In this document: piece after piece, positions 1-9,147 of the stretch
How the letters are laid out: each line of letters opens with the position of its first letter
How positions within the stretch are numbered: the first letter of the stretch is position 1
Source of the DNA: Deltaproteobacteria bacterium
GTDB lineage: Bacteria > Desulfobacterota > Desulfobulbia > Desulfobulbales > Desulfurivibrionaceae
Direction: 5' to 3'
Length of the DNA: 49,491 bases
Assembly: GCA_026388735.1 (NCBI GenBank)
Contig: JAPLJG010000035.1
Coordinates: 1 to 49,491 of the forward strand
The notes under the pieces: model-generated
The model's database searches: none
The model's input: only the letters and a program-made list of their open reading frames with translations
Told to the model about the DNA's origin: nothing
Program-made: the position numbers and the translations under genes

Positions 1-954
1 CGGTTCGCTGAATTCGAAGCTGATCAGCCGCTGTTCCGGGGGCAGCTCGATGCGCTCGATCTTTTCCAGTTTTTTGACCCGGGACTGCACCTGGGAGGCG
101 TGGGAGGCGCGGGCCGCGAATTTGGCGATGAAATCCTCCTCCTTGGCCAGCATCTCCTGCTGGCGGCGGAAGCTGGCGGCCAGCTGTTCCCGCCGGATCT
201 CCCGCTCGCGCAGGTAAAAATCGTAATTGCCGCTGTAGGTGGTGATCGTAGCGTTGGCCACCTCGATGATCCGGGAAACCAGGCGGTTCATGAAATCGCG
301 GTCATGGCAGGTCATGAGCACCGCGCCCTTGAATTCCTTGGCCAGCCATTCCTCCAGCCAGACGATGGACTCCACATCCAGATGGTTGGTGGGCTCGTCC
401 AGCAGCAGGACATCGGGGTTCATGGTCAGAATCCGGGCCAGGGCGATGCGCATCTTCCAACCGCCGCTGAACGATTCCACCGGGCGGTTGAAATCCTCCG
501 GCCCGATGCCAAGCCCGGTGAGCACCGCCTGGGACCGGGATTCCAGATCGTAGCCGCCGCGATGCTCGAACTCCTCCATGGCGTCGCCGTATTTTTCAAG
601 AAGCGCGGTCATGGCGTCATCCTCCATGGGCAGAGCCATGGCAGCTTCCATCTCCTTAAGCTCCTCGCCCAACCGCACCACCTCGCCCACCGCAGCCATG
701 GTCTCCTCCAGAGCCGAGCGGCCGGACATCTCACCCACCTCCTGGGAAAAATAGCCGATCACTGTTTTTTTGGCGCAGGAGATCTCGCCCTTGTCCGCCT
801 CTTCCTCGCCGGTGATCAGGCGGAAGACGGTGGATTTTCCCGCGCCGTTGGGGCCGACCAGGCCGGTGCGCAGACCGGGGAGTATCTGAAGGCTGGCGTT
901 GGCAAAAAGGATCTGCGAGCCATGCTGTTTGCTGATGTTGCTAAGGTGTATCAT
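1..954 (-). CDS. ABC-F family ATPase, N-terminal part (runs off the window)
   Basis: This leftward frame is open from an ATG at 954 to the window edge, so only the first 318 residues are seen. It shows a Walker A motif (GPNGAGKST, residues 34-42), an ABC signature (SGGWKMRIALA), a Walker B with LLLDEPTNHLD, and the start of the charged linker that joins the two ATPase domains of ABC-F proteins. No membrane segment is present. ABC-F proteins of the EttA/Uup/YbiT type act on the ribosome, at the E site, during translation or in antibiotic protection. The subfamily cannot be assigned without the second domain. The ribosome binding site is weak (GAGTTCAAG just before the ATG). Positions 955-1174 hold nothing I can support. 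Confidence 0.9.
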   Translation of the reverse strand, partial: MIHLSNISKQHGSQILFANASLQILPGLRTGLVGPNGAGKSTVFRLITGEEEADKGEISCAKKTVIGYFSQEVGEMSGRSALEETMAAVGEVVRLGEELKEMEAAMALPMEDDAMTALLEKYGDAMEEFEHRGGYDLESRSQAVLTGLGIGPEDFNRPVESFSGGWKMRIALARILTMNPDVLLLDEPTNHLDVESIVWLEEWLAKEFKGAVLMTCHDRDFMNRLVSRIIEVANATITTYSGNYDFYLREREIRREQLAASFRRQQEMLAKEEDFIAKFAARASHASQVQSRVKKLEKIERIELPPEQRLISFEFSEP

Positions 955-1174
955 CTTGAACTCGCAAGAAAAGGAAAAAGGACGGATGTCCGGTGGGTAT
1001 ATCCACGAAAAAACGGCATTTATAGCATGATGGTAGTGGTGGTGCAACTCTATTCTGCCGCAATTCGTAAGGCTCTGGCGCCTGGCATTGTCAAGGGTGG
1101 GTGGGTCTGCTATGATGCGCGCAAGGAGCAGGGTGCAATGCGCCCCAGAGCAACCAAAGCAGAATGGAATTTTC

Positions 1175-1819
1175 ATGCAGCAAAGCATTGTCCGGGTGGT
1201 CACAATTTTTCTGTGTATTCTGCTGAGGTTCGGTTGCGGTGATCCGGAATCACAGGCGGCCCTCTCGACGGGCCAGGACGCGATGGAGGAGACCGCAACC
1301 GTGCCTGCGACGATGGGGGTGTCTCCTGAGCCTTTTTCTCTGGAGGAGTTCCGAGCTAACTTTGGCAGGCAGGGGCGCGATACGGATGAATGCTTCCAGT
1401 TGCGTCCAGGGGGGAAGGGGAACCGCTGCGAACCTCAGAGTCTTTCCTTTGCCCGCTGCCGGAGCGGTATTATCAGTTGTCGCTCCGGTCATGAAAACGG
1501 TCCGCTTACCTGGTTTACCTGTGAGAAATGGCGCGGCAACACCTCGCTTATCCCCAAACCTGGCTGTATCCTCATTCTTGCTGCCAATGGCCGGAGAAAG
1601 ATGCCCACCGGGCATGTTGCCTATGTCGAGGAGGTCGTTGCGCAAAGCGCCACGGTCTACCGACTGACCTTTACCCACACCAACTATGACCGCAAGTGCA
1701 GTCTGGAGTCGAACATCAAGGCCACTTACGACAGCGCCGCCCAAACCCTGGATATCCACGACGGCGCTTGGGGTGCCTGGGGCAAGGGGCTGCCGGTGGC
1801 AGGGTTTATCCTTGAGTGA
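1175..1819 (+). CDS. Putative secreted CHAP/NlpC-like protein
   Basis: I chose the ATG at 1175 because it opens on a hydrophobic stretch (VRVVTIFLCILL) that ends in FGC, which could be a signal peptide or a non-canonical lipobox. The frame itself is open from 1088. The C-terminal third resembles a CHAP amidase: GCILIL, then GHVAYVEEV with a candidate catalytic His, then a THTNYD segment and a closing GFIL. The nucleophilic Cys cannot be assigned among several candidates (DECF, NRCEP, FARC, ISC). If active it would be a periplasmic or envelope amidase/peptidase. It stands alone, downstream of the divergent ABC-F gene and upstream of the sensor triad. The family call is tentative. Confidence 0.6.
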   Translation: MQQSIVRVVTIFLCILLRFGCGDPESQAALSTGQDAMEETATVPATMGVSPEPFSLEEFRANFGRQGRDTDECFQLRPGGKGNRCEPQSLSFARCRSGIISCRSGHENGPLTWFTCEKWRGNTSLIPKPGCILILAANGRRKMPTGHVAYVEEVVAQSATVYRLTFTHTNYDRKCSLESNIKATYDSAAQTLDIHDGAWGAWGKGLPVAGFILE

Positions 1820-1898
1820 TACGCCGGTAGGGCAGTCCCGTGCATAGCATGGTATTTTTTGATGAAAAAAACATAACCCCGATGTGATATATTCTGTC

Positions 1899-2828
1899 AT
1901 GACCGTGTTCACGAAAAAAAGGTTTGGCTGTGTCTGGCGCAACGCCATGTGTTTGGGGCTTCTTTTTTTCCTGCTGGTCGGCTGCGATTCCGGGCAGCAG
2001 GAAAAGGCGGAGCAGGAGCGGTTGGTCCGGCTGGACAAACTCCAGCAACTTCCTGCTGGACAGGCCGAGTCTAACTCACAGACGCTCCGGATCGGGGTGG
2101 GGGCGATCCTTTCTCCTCAAGGCACCGCGCTCTCCTATCAGCCGCTCATCGATTACCTAGGCCGCAGGATGGGCAAACCGGCAATCCTGGTGCAGCGTAA
2201 AACCTACCAGGAGCTGAACGACCTGTTGGCCAGAAACGTGGTGGACCTGGGTTTCATCTGCACCGGGGCCTATGCCGAAGGCACCCGGAACGGGGCGATC
2301 TCGCTGTTGGTTGTCCCCCAGATCAACGGCAAGACCACCTACCGGGCCTTTGTCATCGTCCCGGCCGCTTCTCCGGTCCGGGAATTTGGGGACCTGCGCG
2401 GCAAGGTTTTCGCCTTTACCGATCCGCTGTCCAATACCGGCTATCTCTACCCGCTCTCCCTGTTGCGGGGCATGGAGCAGCAGCCGGAGACCTTCTTCGG
2501 TCGGACGATTTTCACTTACAGCCACGACCGTTCCATGGCCGCGGTGATGGAGGGCTTGGCGGACGGCGCCTCGGTGGACAGTCTGGTCTATAAATTCGCC
2601 GGAAAGCGCAACCCTGAAATTCTTGCGCGGACCAGGGTGATCTGGGAATCGCAGGATTTCGGCATCCCCCCGGTGGTGGTGCCGCGCACCATTTCCCCGG
2701 AGAAGAAGGCCGCGTTGAAAGAGCTGCTCCTCGGGCTGCATCAGGATGCGGAAGGCGAAAAAGCCCTGGCCGCGATCGGGGTGGAACGTTTCGTTGAGCC
2801 TCCTGAGCCGCGACTGTATGGATTCTAA
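1899..2828 (+). CDS. PhnD-like periplasmic oxyanion-binding lipoprotein
   Basis: A lipoprotein signal (LLFFLLVGC, Cys29 counted from the ATG at 1899) is followed by a type 2 periplasmic binding fold of the phosphate/phosphonate PhnD family: TLRIGVGAILSP, LIDYLGRRMGKP, VDLGFICTGAYAEG, LRGKVFAFTDPLSNTGYLYP and a GVERF ending. A GTG at 1884 is an alternative start. The gene ends 6 bp before the histidine kinase and no transporter genes follow, so a sensory role is more likely than uptake. PhnD-like proteins serve as the sensing part of AioX/ArxX arsenite systems and of the tetrathionate kinase TtrS. The ligand is probably the oxyanion reduced by the enzyme encoded at 9148-12402; that is inference. 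Confidence 0.85.
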   Translation: MTVFTKKRFGCVWRNAMCLGLLFFLLVGCDSGQQEKAEQERLVRLDKLQQLPAGQAESNSQTLRIGVGAILSPQGTALSYQPLIDYLGRRMGKPAILVQRKTYQELNDLLARNVVDLGFICTGAYAEGTRNGAISLLVVPQINGKTTYRAFVIVPAASPVREFGDLRGKVFAFTDPLSNTGYLYPLSLLRGMEQQPETFFGRTIFTYSHDRSMAAVMEGLADGASVDSLVYKFAGKRNPEILARTRVIWESQDFGIPPVVVPRTISPEKKAALKELLLGLHQDAEGEKALAAIGVERFVEPPEPRLYGF

Positions 2829-2834
2829 GGAGAG

Positions 2835-4304
2835 ATGCCCGTGCCTGTTGCCCTGATCTCTGTGCCCGCATTTTTCCGGCAAGCCGTACGCCGGGTCAGG
2901 TCCGTCCTGCTCAGTGTGCCGCTGAAGCTCAAGATTCTGGGACTGGCCCTTGCCCTGATCCTGCTCTTTGGCGCGGTCACCATTTACAAGGTGCAGGCGG
3001 CGCTCAGCGAGAATTTCGACGCCTTTCTTCAGGAAGAGAGCCGCTTCGTGGCAACGGAACTCTCCTACCAGTCCCACGATTACCTGTTGATCAACGATAT
3101 GTACGGGCTGACCCAGATGCTCAGGAATACGGTGCAGAATCGCCCGGACCTGCGTTATGTTTTTGTCCGCAATGCCGAAGGGCAGGTGGTGGCCCACACC
3201 TTTGAGGGCGGGTTTCCCGGAGATCTGTTGGAAAAAATCTCCGGCCTTTCGCCGCAGAGGTCGGAGCCGAGGCTGCTTCGCACCAATGAGGGCAGCATCT
3301 GGGAGGCAGAGGCCGGCATCAGCAACGGCAACGAGGGCGCGGTGGTGGCCGGAGTGAAGGGCGACAGCTTGCGCCGCCAGATCGGGGTGATCACTCGTTC
3401 CCTTGCCCGGACCACCCTGCTGGTGGCAATATTCGGAGCGCTCTTGTCCCTGGGGCTGACCTGGCTTATTACCCGGCCGGTGACCAGGCTGCTTGAAGCC
3501 ACCCGGGCCGTGCGGCGGGGAGATTATTCCGTGCGCCTGGACCCGGCGGAAAGCCGGGATGAATTGGGGAAACTCATGGAGGGTTTCAATGCCATGGTGG
3601 GCTCCCTTGTCATCGCGGAGAAGGCCCGGTTAGGAAAGGAATATCTCCAGCGGGATTTTTTGCACCGGGTCATGGCCGGGCAGGAGGGAGAAAGAAAACG
3701 GATCGCCCGGGAGCTCCACGACCAGACCGGTCAGGCCCTGGCCTCTTTCATGGTTGACCTCAAGGTGCTTGAAAACGCGCAGAGTGTGAATGATCGGGGC
3801 CAGGGGATCACCCGGCTGAGAAAGGCCATTACCGAGGAGATGGAGGCGATCCATGATCTGGCCGTGGCGTTGCGGCCCACGGTGCTGGACGATCTCGGCC
3901 TGGTGCCGGCCGTGGAGATGCTGGCCCGAAATTTCGAAAAACGGCACCGGATACAGGTGCGCCTGAATTTTCTCGGCTTTCTTGACCGGCGGCTTGAACT
4001 CTGTCTGGAAACCTGCGTGTACCGGATTATTCAAGAGGCGCTCACCAATATCGTCAAGCACGCCCAGGCCACCGAGGTGACGATTTTTCTGGAAGGCGGG
4101 GAAAAAACCCTGCGCGGCGGGGTTGAAGACAACGGCCGCGGCTTTGAGCCGGAGAATATCGACCAGGCAAAACATATGGGAATCTACGGCATGCGGGAGC
4201 GGATCCAGCTTCTGGGCGGCTCTTTTCACATCGACAGCGACAAAGGGATTGGCGCCATGATCTCCTTCGAAATCCCTATCAAACAGGAAAAATGCCATGA
4301 GTAA
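2835..4304 (+). CDS. Membrane sensor histidine kinase (NarX-type, HisKA_3)
   Basis: The start at 2835 has a good ribosome binding site (AAGGAGAG). The protein has a first membrane helix at about residues 30-52, an extracytoplasmic sensor of about 130 residues, a second helix at about 190-212 and a HAMP segment (RPVTRLLEATRAVRRGDY). A HisKA_3 dimerisation box follows with phospho-acceptor His295 in ERKRIARELHDQTGQ. The HATPase domain has its N box (EALTNIVKHAQA) and DNGRGF. This class phosphorylates LuxR/NarL-type regulators, and exactly such a gene overlaps its 3' end by 8 bp. With the PhnD-like lipoprotein in front it resembles a split TtrS, or an ArxX-ArxS arrangement. Confidence 0.92.
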   Translation: MPVPVALISVPAFFRQAVRRVRSVLLSVPLKLKILGLALALILLFGAVTIYKVQAALSENFDAFLQEESRFVATELSYQSHDYLLINDMYGLTQMLRNTVQNRPDLRYVFVRNAEGQVVAHTFEGGFPGDLLEKISGLSPQRSEPRLLRTNEGSIWEAEAGISNGNEGAVVAGVKGDSLRRQIGVITRSLARTTLLVAIFGALLSLGLTWLITRPVTRLLEATRAVRRGDYSVRLDPAESRDELGKLMEGFNAMVGSLVIAEKARLGKEYLQRDFLHRVMAGQEGERKRIARELHDQTGQALASFMVDLKVLENAQSVNDRGQGITRLRKAITEEMEAIHDLAVALRPTVLDDLGLVPAVEMLARNFEKRHRIQVRLNFLGFLDRRLELCLETCVYRIIQEALTNIVKHAQATEVTIFLEGGEKTLRGGVEDNGRGFEPENIDQAKHMGIYGMRERIQLLGGSFHIDSDKGIGAMISFEIPIKQEKCHE

Positions 4305-4965
4305 AACACGCATCCTGATTATTGATGACCACCAGCTGCTTTCCTCCGGACTGGCCATGCTGCTCTGCGCTGAAAAAGACCTGGAGGTGACAGGGCAGGC
4401 GGACAGGCCGGAGACAGCCCTGCGGCTTGCAGAGGAACAACAGCCGGACATCCTCCTCCTGGACATCTCTCTTCCGGGCAGAAGCGGCCTCGACCTGCTC
4501 CCGGAACTGCTGGCGCGTTCGCCGCAATCACGGGTTATCATGATGACCATGCATGAGGAACAGCAATATCTTAAAAAAGCGATCGAAGGCGGGGCCAAGG
4601 GCTTTGTGCTCAAAAAAGGGGGAGGCACGGACCTGATGTACGCCATTCGGGCGGTGATGCAGGGCGACACCTATATCCAGCCCTCCATGCTGGCCGATTT
4701 TATCAAAACAGGTGAAGAGAGCAGCGAGGGATCTCCGGAAAACCTTTCCGAGGATGAGCAACGCTGGCGGATGTTAAGCCAGCGGGAGCAGCAGATTGTG
4801 CTTGGGGTCGCAAAAGGATATACCAGCCGCGAGATGGCCGAAGGGATTTTTTTAAGCGAAAAAACCGTGGCAACCTACCGCTCCCGCGCCATGACCAAGC
4901 TCGGCTTTGAGAGCAGGGCGGATCTGGTTGAATTTGTCCTGCGGCTGAGGAAAATCGATATCTGA
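4297..4965 (+). CDS. NarL/LuxR-family response regulator
   Basis: The N-terminal receiver domain has the acidic pair D10-D11, phospho-acceptor D56 (LLLDISLPG) and a late conserved Lys (VLKKGG). The C-terminal LuxR helix-turn-helix reads LSQREQQIVLGVAKGYTS and then SEKTVATYRSRAMTKLG. The length of 222 residues is usual for the family. It overlaps the kinase gene, so the two are translationally coupled. The next operon on this strand begins 412 bp downstream, and an imperfect inverted repeat at 5224-5243 could be its operator. The likely job is induction of the molybdoenzyme operon in response to the PhnD-like sensor; this is inferred from position only. Confidence 0.93.
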   Translation: MSKTRILIIDDHQLLSSGLAMLLCAEKDLEVTGQADRPETALRLAEEQQPDILLLDISLPGRSGLDLLPELLARSPQSRVIMMTMHEEQQYLKKAIEGGAKGFVLKKGGGTDLMYAIRAVMQGDTYIQPSMLADFIKTGEESSEGSPENLSEDEQRWRMLSQREQQIVLGVAKGYTSREMAEGIFLSEKTVATYRSRAMTKLGFESRADLVEFVLRLRKIDI

Positions 4966-5139
4966 ATCGGGAAACCCCAGCCAGGTTTTTGGCCGCAAGA
5001 TCCGTCCAATGCCTACAGCCGTTTTCCCTGTGCCAGCAAAATCCCTGCACCGAAATCTAATTTTTCCCGCTATATTTTCCTTGCGATCTTCGTCATAGTG
5101 TTGCCAGGTTTGGTGACGACCAAATACCCTTTCCTCCTT

Positions 5140-5181
5140 CCCACTTCTCCCTGCCCCCTCGGGGAGAAGTGGGTTTTTTTT
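5140..5181 (+). terminator. Rho-independent terminator after the sensor triad
   Basis: A perfect 12-bp stem (5140-5151 with 5162-5173, core CACTTCTCC/GGAGAAGTG) is closed by a 10-nt loop and followed by eight T residues. It lies 175 bp past the response regulator and separates the sensory genes from the moaA operon. Apart from this and the repeat at 5224-5243, I see nothing in 4966-5377 that I can support. Confidence 0.85.
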
Positions 5182-5223
5182 CACCATATGTCCCGCGGAA
5201 AAAAACGCAATGTCAGGAAAATA

Positions 5224-5243
5224 CCTACACATTTCGGCGTAGG
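5224..5243. promoter_or_regulatory. Candidate operator upstream of the moaA operon
   Basis: CCTACAC, a 6-nt spacer and GCGTAGG form an inverted repeat with 6 of 7 positions matching. It sits about 135 bp before the moaA start, in the leader that follows the terminator. NarL-class regulators bind short inverted heptamers of this general kind, and one is encoded directly upstream. No convincing -35/-10 pair could be placed, so the assignment is weak. Confidence 0.35.
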
Positions 5244-5377
5244 GGTCACACATTTACCGGCAAATAAATCAAATAAAAACCGCTACTTTTTTTTTCTTCT
5301 TCATGCATAATAACGGTGGTCTAGGAAAGAGATCTTCAGCGCGCATCGTGCGCGACTTCCATGGACTGAGGAGGATC

Positions 5378-6361
5378 ATGCCGAATACCCTTTGTGACTC
5401 CCACGGCAGATGCATCACCTATCTGCGTCTGGCTGTCACCGACCGTTGCAACCTGCGCTGCACCTATTGTATGCCGAAGGGTTGCCTCACCTCCAAAAGC
5501 GAACTGCTCGATTATGATGAACTGCTCCGGGTGGTCCGAATCTTTGCCGGTCTCGGTATCGGCAAAATCAGGCTGACCGGCGGAGAACCTTTTGCCCGCA
5601 AAGGCTTTGTCGATTTTTTGGCGGAGATAAAAGAGGTGCCGGGCATCAAGGAAATCGGCATTACCACCAACGGCACGCTCTGCTTTAATGATATACAGCG
5701 CCTCAAGGCCTCGGGGGTTACCGGCCTCAACTTCAGCCTGGATACCCTGTCGCCTGCCCGGTACAAAAAAATCACCGGCGCGGACCTGTTCCATGAGGCG
5801 TTTGCCTCCATCATGGAGGCTGTTTTTCTGGGAATCCGCGTGAAGGTGAATGTCGTTGTCCTGGACAATGACAATTGCGATGAGCTGTTGCACCTTGCCG
5901 GACTGGCGGATGATTATCCCGTTGAGGTGCGTTTTATCGAACCCATGCATTTCAACGGCAGCGGAGAATTTACTCCGCCGCAGTGGAATGCGGCGCGGCT
6001 CAAGGCTTTTTTTCTGGAAAATCTTCCCGGTTGCGTCGAACTCCTCAAGAAACATGACTCCACCGCCCAGCTTTTCAAGGTGAAAAATTATCTCGGCATA
6101 GTGGGCATCATCGCCGGGCACTCCCGTAGTTTCTGCGCCTCCTGTAACAAGGTTCGCCTGACCCCGCAGGGGGTGCTGAAAAACTGTCTGTACGACAACG
6201 GCGTTCTCGACATGAAAGGGTTATTGCGCAGCGGCGCCGATGACGGGGAAATAATCGTTGCCATCCAAAACGCGGTGACGGCAAAATCCGCGGATGGGTC
6301 CATCGTGGAAAAAGATCGGCGCGACCGCATGCCCCGCTCCATGGCGACCATCGGAGGATAA
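5378..6361 (+). CDS. moaA: GTP 3',8-cyclase MoaA (molybdenum cofactor synthesis)
   Basis: MoaA is a cytoplasmic radical-SAM enzyme that makes the first molybdopterin intermediate from GTP. The radical-SAM cluster motif is C24-x3-C28-x2-C31 (DRCNLRCTYC). The second C-terminal cluster ligands are C253, C256 and C270, and the protein ends in the family's Gly-Gly tail (ATIGG). The ATG at 5378 is preceded by GGAGGATC; the frame stays open further upstream, but no other start there has such a site. It leads the operon of the molybdoenzyme at 9148-12402, so it probably boosts cofactor supply when the reductase is induced. It may be an extra copy beside a housekeeping moaA elsewhere. Confidence 0.93.
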   Translation: MPNTLCDSHGRCITYLRLAVTDRCNLRCTYCMPKGCLTSKSELLDYDELLRVVRIFAGLGIGKIRLTGGEPFARKGFVDFLAEIKEVPGIKEIGITTNGTLCFNDIQRLKASGVTGLNFSLDTLSPARYKKITGADLFHEAFASIMEAVFLGIRVKVNVVVLDNDNCDELLHLAGLADDYPVEVRFIEPMHFNGSGEFTPPQWNAARLKAFFLENLPGCVELLKKHDSTAQLFKVKNYLGIVGIIAGHSRSFCASCNKVRLTPQGVLKNCLYDNGVLDMKGLLRSGADDGEIIVAIQNAVTAKSADGSIVEKDRRDRMPRSMATIGG

Positions 6362-6856
6362 ATGAACATGAAAGCGAATACCGGACACGTGGAAGCGGTC
6401 TGCGTCAGCGAAAAGAAAGGCATGGTGAAAAAAGAGGTGCCTGAGATCCTCCTGGAGGAAAAATGGGGGATCACCGGGGACGCCCATGCCGGAATCTGGC
6501 ACCGGCAGGTCTCCCTGCTGGCCGGGGAAAGCATCGATGCGGTGAAAAAAAAGATGCCCCACCTCAAGCACGGGGTGTTTGCCGAGAACATCGTCACCCG
6601 GGGGCTGGATCTGCTACAGCTTGCCATCGGCGACCGGTTGGTGATCGACGGCACGGTGGTGCTCGAAGTCACCCAGATCGGCAAGGAATGCCACAACGCC
6701 GGCTGCGCTATCAAGAAGGCCACCGGCGACTGCATCATGCCCAAGGAAGGGATCTTTACCAAAGTCATCCACGGCGGGGTTGTCAAGGGGTGCTTCGCCA
6801 TTGAAGTAGAATTTGCCGCCTACCTTGCCACCAAGAGTGAGGCCGCCTGCCGCTGA
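6362..6856 (+). CDS. MOSC-domain protein
   Basis: The start codon follows the moaA stop directly, and the GGAGG in the last codons of moaA serves as its ribosome binding site. The 164-residue protein is a single MOSC domain: [30 protein letters not shown], and then a Cys-rich [11 protein letters not shown] with [15 protein letters not shown] domains bind molybdenum cofactor and use a Cys for sulfur transfer or Mo-centre maturation. Stand-alone forms are often found beside moaA or moaB. Here it probably helps cofactor insertion, storage or sulfuration for the adjacent reductase. The exact reaction cannot be read from sequence. Confidence 0.88.
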   Translation: MNMKANTGHVEAVCVSEKKGMVKKEVPEILLEEKWGITGDAHAGIWHRQVSLLAGESIDAVKKKMPHLKHGVFAENIVTRGLDLLQLAIGDRLVIDGTVVLEVTQIGKECHNAGCAIKKATGDCIMPKEGIFTKVIHGGVVKGCFAIEVEFAAYLATKSEAACR

Positions 6857-6899
6857 GTTGTGCCGTTGTCGTGATAATTTTAATTTTAAGGAGAACCTC

Positions 6900-7988
6900 G
6901 TGCCGGAAACACCCAGAAAACTTTCCTTTCTTGACCGCTTTCTCACCCTGTGGATATTTCTGGCCATGTTTGCCGGGGTAGCCGGAGGGTATCTTTATCC
7001 CGGCATCCGCGACATCATCAACTCGTTTCAGGTCGGGACCACCAACCTTCCCATCGCCTTCGGCTTGATCCTCATGATGTACCCGCCCCTGGCCAAGGTG
7101 CGCTACGAAAAGCTGCACGAGGTGTTCGGCAATACCAGGGTGCTGCTGCTTTCGCTGGTGCAGAACTGGCTGATCGGACCGCTGCTCATGTTTGGGCTGG
7201 CAGTGGCTTTTCTTTCCGGCCAGCATCAGTACATGGTGGGATTGATCCTCATCGGCCTGTCCCGCTGCATCGCCATGGTCATCGTCTGGAACGACCTGGC
7301 CGACGGCGACCGGGAGTACTGTGCCGGGCTGGTCGCCTTCAACTCCATCTTTCAAGTCTTGTTCTTCCCTTTCTATGCCTGGCTCTTCATCACCGTCGTT
7401 CCCGGCTGGCTGGGGCTTGAAGGGGCGGTGGTGGACATCTCCATGGGGCAGATCGCCGAGAGCGTCTTCATCTATCTCGGCATTCCTTTTCTCGCGGGCA
7501 TGTTCACCCGGCTGCTCGGGCTACGGCTCATGGGCGAGGACTGGTATCAGCAGCGATTGCTGCCGAAGATCAGCCCGCTGACTTTGGTCTTCCTGCTCTT
7601 CACCATCGTGGTGATGTTTTCCCTCAAGGGCGAATACATCGTGCAGCTGCCCCTTGATGTGCTCCGCATTGCCATCCCGCTCACCATCTATTTTCTGGTG
7701 ATGTTTTTGGTCTCTTTTTTCCTGTCCATGAAAGCCGGGGCCACCTACGAGCAGTCGGCCACCCTGTCTTTTACCGCTGCCTCCAACAACTTCGAGCTGG
7801 CCATTGCCGTGGCCATCGCCGTGTTCGGCATCGACTCGGGCCAGGCCTTTGCCGCAGTGATCGGGCCGCTGGTCGAGGTGCCGGTGCTTCTTGGCCTGGT
7901 CCATGTGGCTTTGTGGTTTCGAGGCCGTTATTTTCCGCATGTCAGGCAGACTCCGGCTGGCGTCTGCCATGTGAGCTGTAAATCGTAA
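6900..7988 (+). CDS. acr3: ACR3-family arsenite (antimonite) exporter
   Basis: About ten hydrophobic helices, the opening [16 protein letters not shown] and the segment [17 protein letters not shown] identify the ACR3 family; Cys123 in SRC is the conserved residue needed for As(III) transport. I start at the GTG at 6900, which has AAGGAG 7 nt upstream. An in-frame upstream start would overlap the MOSC gene and add a non-homologous tail. ACR3 expels As(OH)3, and in many cases Sb(OH)3, from the cytoplasm using the proton gradient. Its position inside the molybdoenzyme operon, not in the ars cluster at 33 kb, suggests that the enzyme's product is As(III) or Sb(III). Confidence 0.92.
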   Translation: MPETPRKLSFLDRFLTLWIFLAMFAGVAGGYLYPGIRDIINSFQVGTTNLPIAFGLILMMYPPLAKVRYEKLHEVFGNTRVLLLSLVQNWLIGPLLMFGLAVAFLSGQHQYMVGLILIGLSRCIAMVIVWNDLADGDREYCAGLVAFNSIFQVLFFPFYAWLFITVVPGWLGLEGAVVDISMGQIAESVFIYLGIPFLAGMFTRLLGLRLMGEDWYQQRLLPKISPLTLVFLLFTIVVMFSLKGEYIVQLPLDVLRIAIPLTIYFLVMFLVSFFLSMKAGATYEQSATLSFTAASNNFELAIAVAIAVFGIDSGQAFAAVIGPLVEVPVLLGLVHVALWFRGRYFPHVRQTPAGVCHVSCKS

Positions 7989-8032
7989 GCAGTGGTTGGT
8001 GGAATCTGAACACACACAAGAGGAGGAGCATC

Positions 8033-8347
8033 ATGAGAAGCGTTCTGGCAGTTCCGGCGGTGCTGGCCCATCTGGTCTTGATGGCCGTGCCAGCCTTTGC
8101 CGTGGTCGGCGGCGGGGAGATCACCATGCAGAACAAGGGAGGGAGTGTGGTTTTTAGTCACGAACTCCATGTGGACGGGCTGGGGAATGCCTGCCAGGCC
8201 TGTCACCCCAAGCTCTATACCACCAGCAAACAGCATAAACCCGTGACCATGAAGGCCATGCAGGCCGGAACATCCTGCGGTGCCTGCCACAACGGTGCCA
8301 AGGCCTTTTCGGTGAAAGGCAACTGCGCCAAGTGCCATACGAAATAA
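8033..8347 (+). CDS. Triheme c-type cytochrome (c7-like), periplasmic
   Basis: The 104-residue protein has a cleavable signal peptide (ending near VPAFA, residue 23) and three CxxCH heme sites: C54-H58, C82-H86 and C98-H102. Extra His residues (FSHELHVDG, KQHKP) can serve as distal ligands, as in c7 cytochromes. The ribosome binding site is AGGAGGAG. It lies between the exporter and the ferredoxin subunit. There is no membrane quinol-oxidising subunit in the operon, so this cytochrome probably carries electrons from the periplasmic pool to the FeS/molybdenum subunits. Small c7-type proteins of this kind are typical of deltaproteobacteria. Confidence 0.9.
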   Translation: MRSVLAVPAVLAHLVLMAVPAFAVVGGGEITMQNKGGSVVFSHELHVDGLGNACQACHPKLYTTSKQHKPVTMKAMQAGTSCGACHNGAKAFSVKGNCAKCHTK

Positions 8348-8364
8348 CCCCACAAGGAGAAGCC

Positions 8365-9111
8365 ATGAACGACATTCTCGTTACCATGCACGAAGAGCTG
8401 GCGCAGGCGCTGCAAAGAAAGCCCGATGAGCGGCGGTGGGCCATGCTCATCGACCTGCGTAAATGCGTGGGCTGCCACGCCTGCACCATTGCCTGCGTTT
8501 CTGAAAACAAGCTGCCCCCCAAGATGCACTACCGCCCAGTGTACGAATATGAGCAGGGCAAGTACCCCAAGGTTTCCCGCACCTTCCTGCCCCGGCCCTG
8601 CATGCAGTGCGACAAGCCGCCCTGCGTGGACGCCTGCCCAGTCAAGGGCGAGGCGACCTGGAAGGAAACCAAGGGCATCGGCGCGGGCACGGTGCCCATC
8701 GATTACGCCAAATGCATCGGCTGCGGCAAGTGTGTCCCGGCCTGTCCCTATGGCGCGCGGACCATGGACGAGGGCAAGTTCCACAGCGAAGGCACTCCCG
8801 CCATTCAGAAATACGAGACCATGCCCTCTTTTGAATACGGCAAGCAATGGCCCCGGTCCGGCAAGAACCAGCCCATCGGCAATGCCCGCAAATGCCATTT
8901 CTGCGTGCATCGGCTCGCTAACGGCATGCTCCCCCAGTGCATCACCACCTGTGTGGGCCGGGCCGGCTACTTCGGCGACGAGAACGATCCCAAGAGCCTG
9001 ATCGCCCAGGTGAAAAAGGCCAACAAGGTGCAGATCCTCAAGGCAGGCAAGGGCACGGCCCCCAGGGTCTACTATGTGTCCAACGACAAGCTGGAAACCC
9101 TGTACCGCTAA
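8365..9111 (+). CDS. Four-cluster ferredoxin subunit of the molybdoenzyme (TtrB/PsrB type)
   Basis: The start at 8365 follows AAGGAGA. The 248-residue protein has four Cys groups in the usual order: CVGCHACTIAC (C34-C44), CMQCDKPPCVDAC, CIGCGKCVPAC and CHFC with CITTC, enough for four 4Fe-4S clusters. It has no signal peptide, so it is probably exported with the Tat-dependent catalytic subunit as a pre-formed complex. Salmonella TtrB carries its own Tat signal, so this is a difference. The role is electron transfer from a donor (probably the triheme cytochrome) to the catalytic subunit's own cluster. It ends 36 bp before the catalytic gene. Confidence 0.92.
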   Translation: MNDILVTMHEELAQALQRKPDERRWAMLIDLRKCVGCHACTIACVSENKLPPKMHYRPVYEYEQGKYPKVSRTFLPRPCMQCDKPPCVDACPVKGEATWKETKGIGAGTVPIDYAKCIGCGKCVPACPYGARTMDEGKFHSEGTPAIQKYETMPSFEYGKQWPRSGKNQPIGNARKCHFCVHRLANGMLPQCITTCVGRAGYFGDENDPKSLIAQVKKANKVQILKAGKGTAPRVYYVSNDKLETLYR

Positions 9112-9147
9112 CGCTGCCCCGCATGAAACTATCTCTCTGGAGGAGTT

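Noticed and set aside
100-1242. A 380-codon plus-strand frame at the left edge
   Set aside because: It is antisense to the ABC-F gene, which shows Walker A, Walker B and signature motifs; the frame itself resembles no family.
1250-2038. A 262-codon minus-strand frame over the CHAP-like gene and the PhnD-like gene start
   Set aside because: It has no recognisable motif and conflicts with two plus-strand genes that have signal peptides and family motifs.
5098-5310. A 70-codon frame in the moaA leader
   Set aside because: It runs through the terminator and the operator-like repeat, is Lys/Phe-rich at the end only because of A/T tracts, and has no ribosome binding site.
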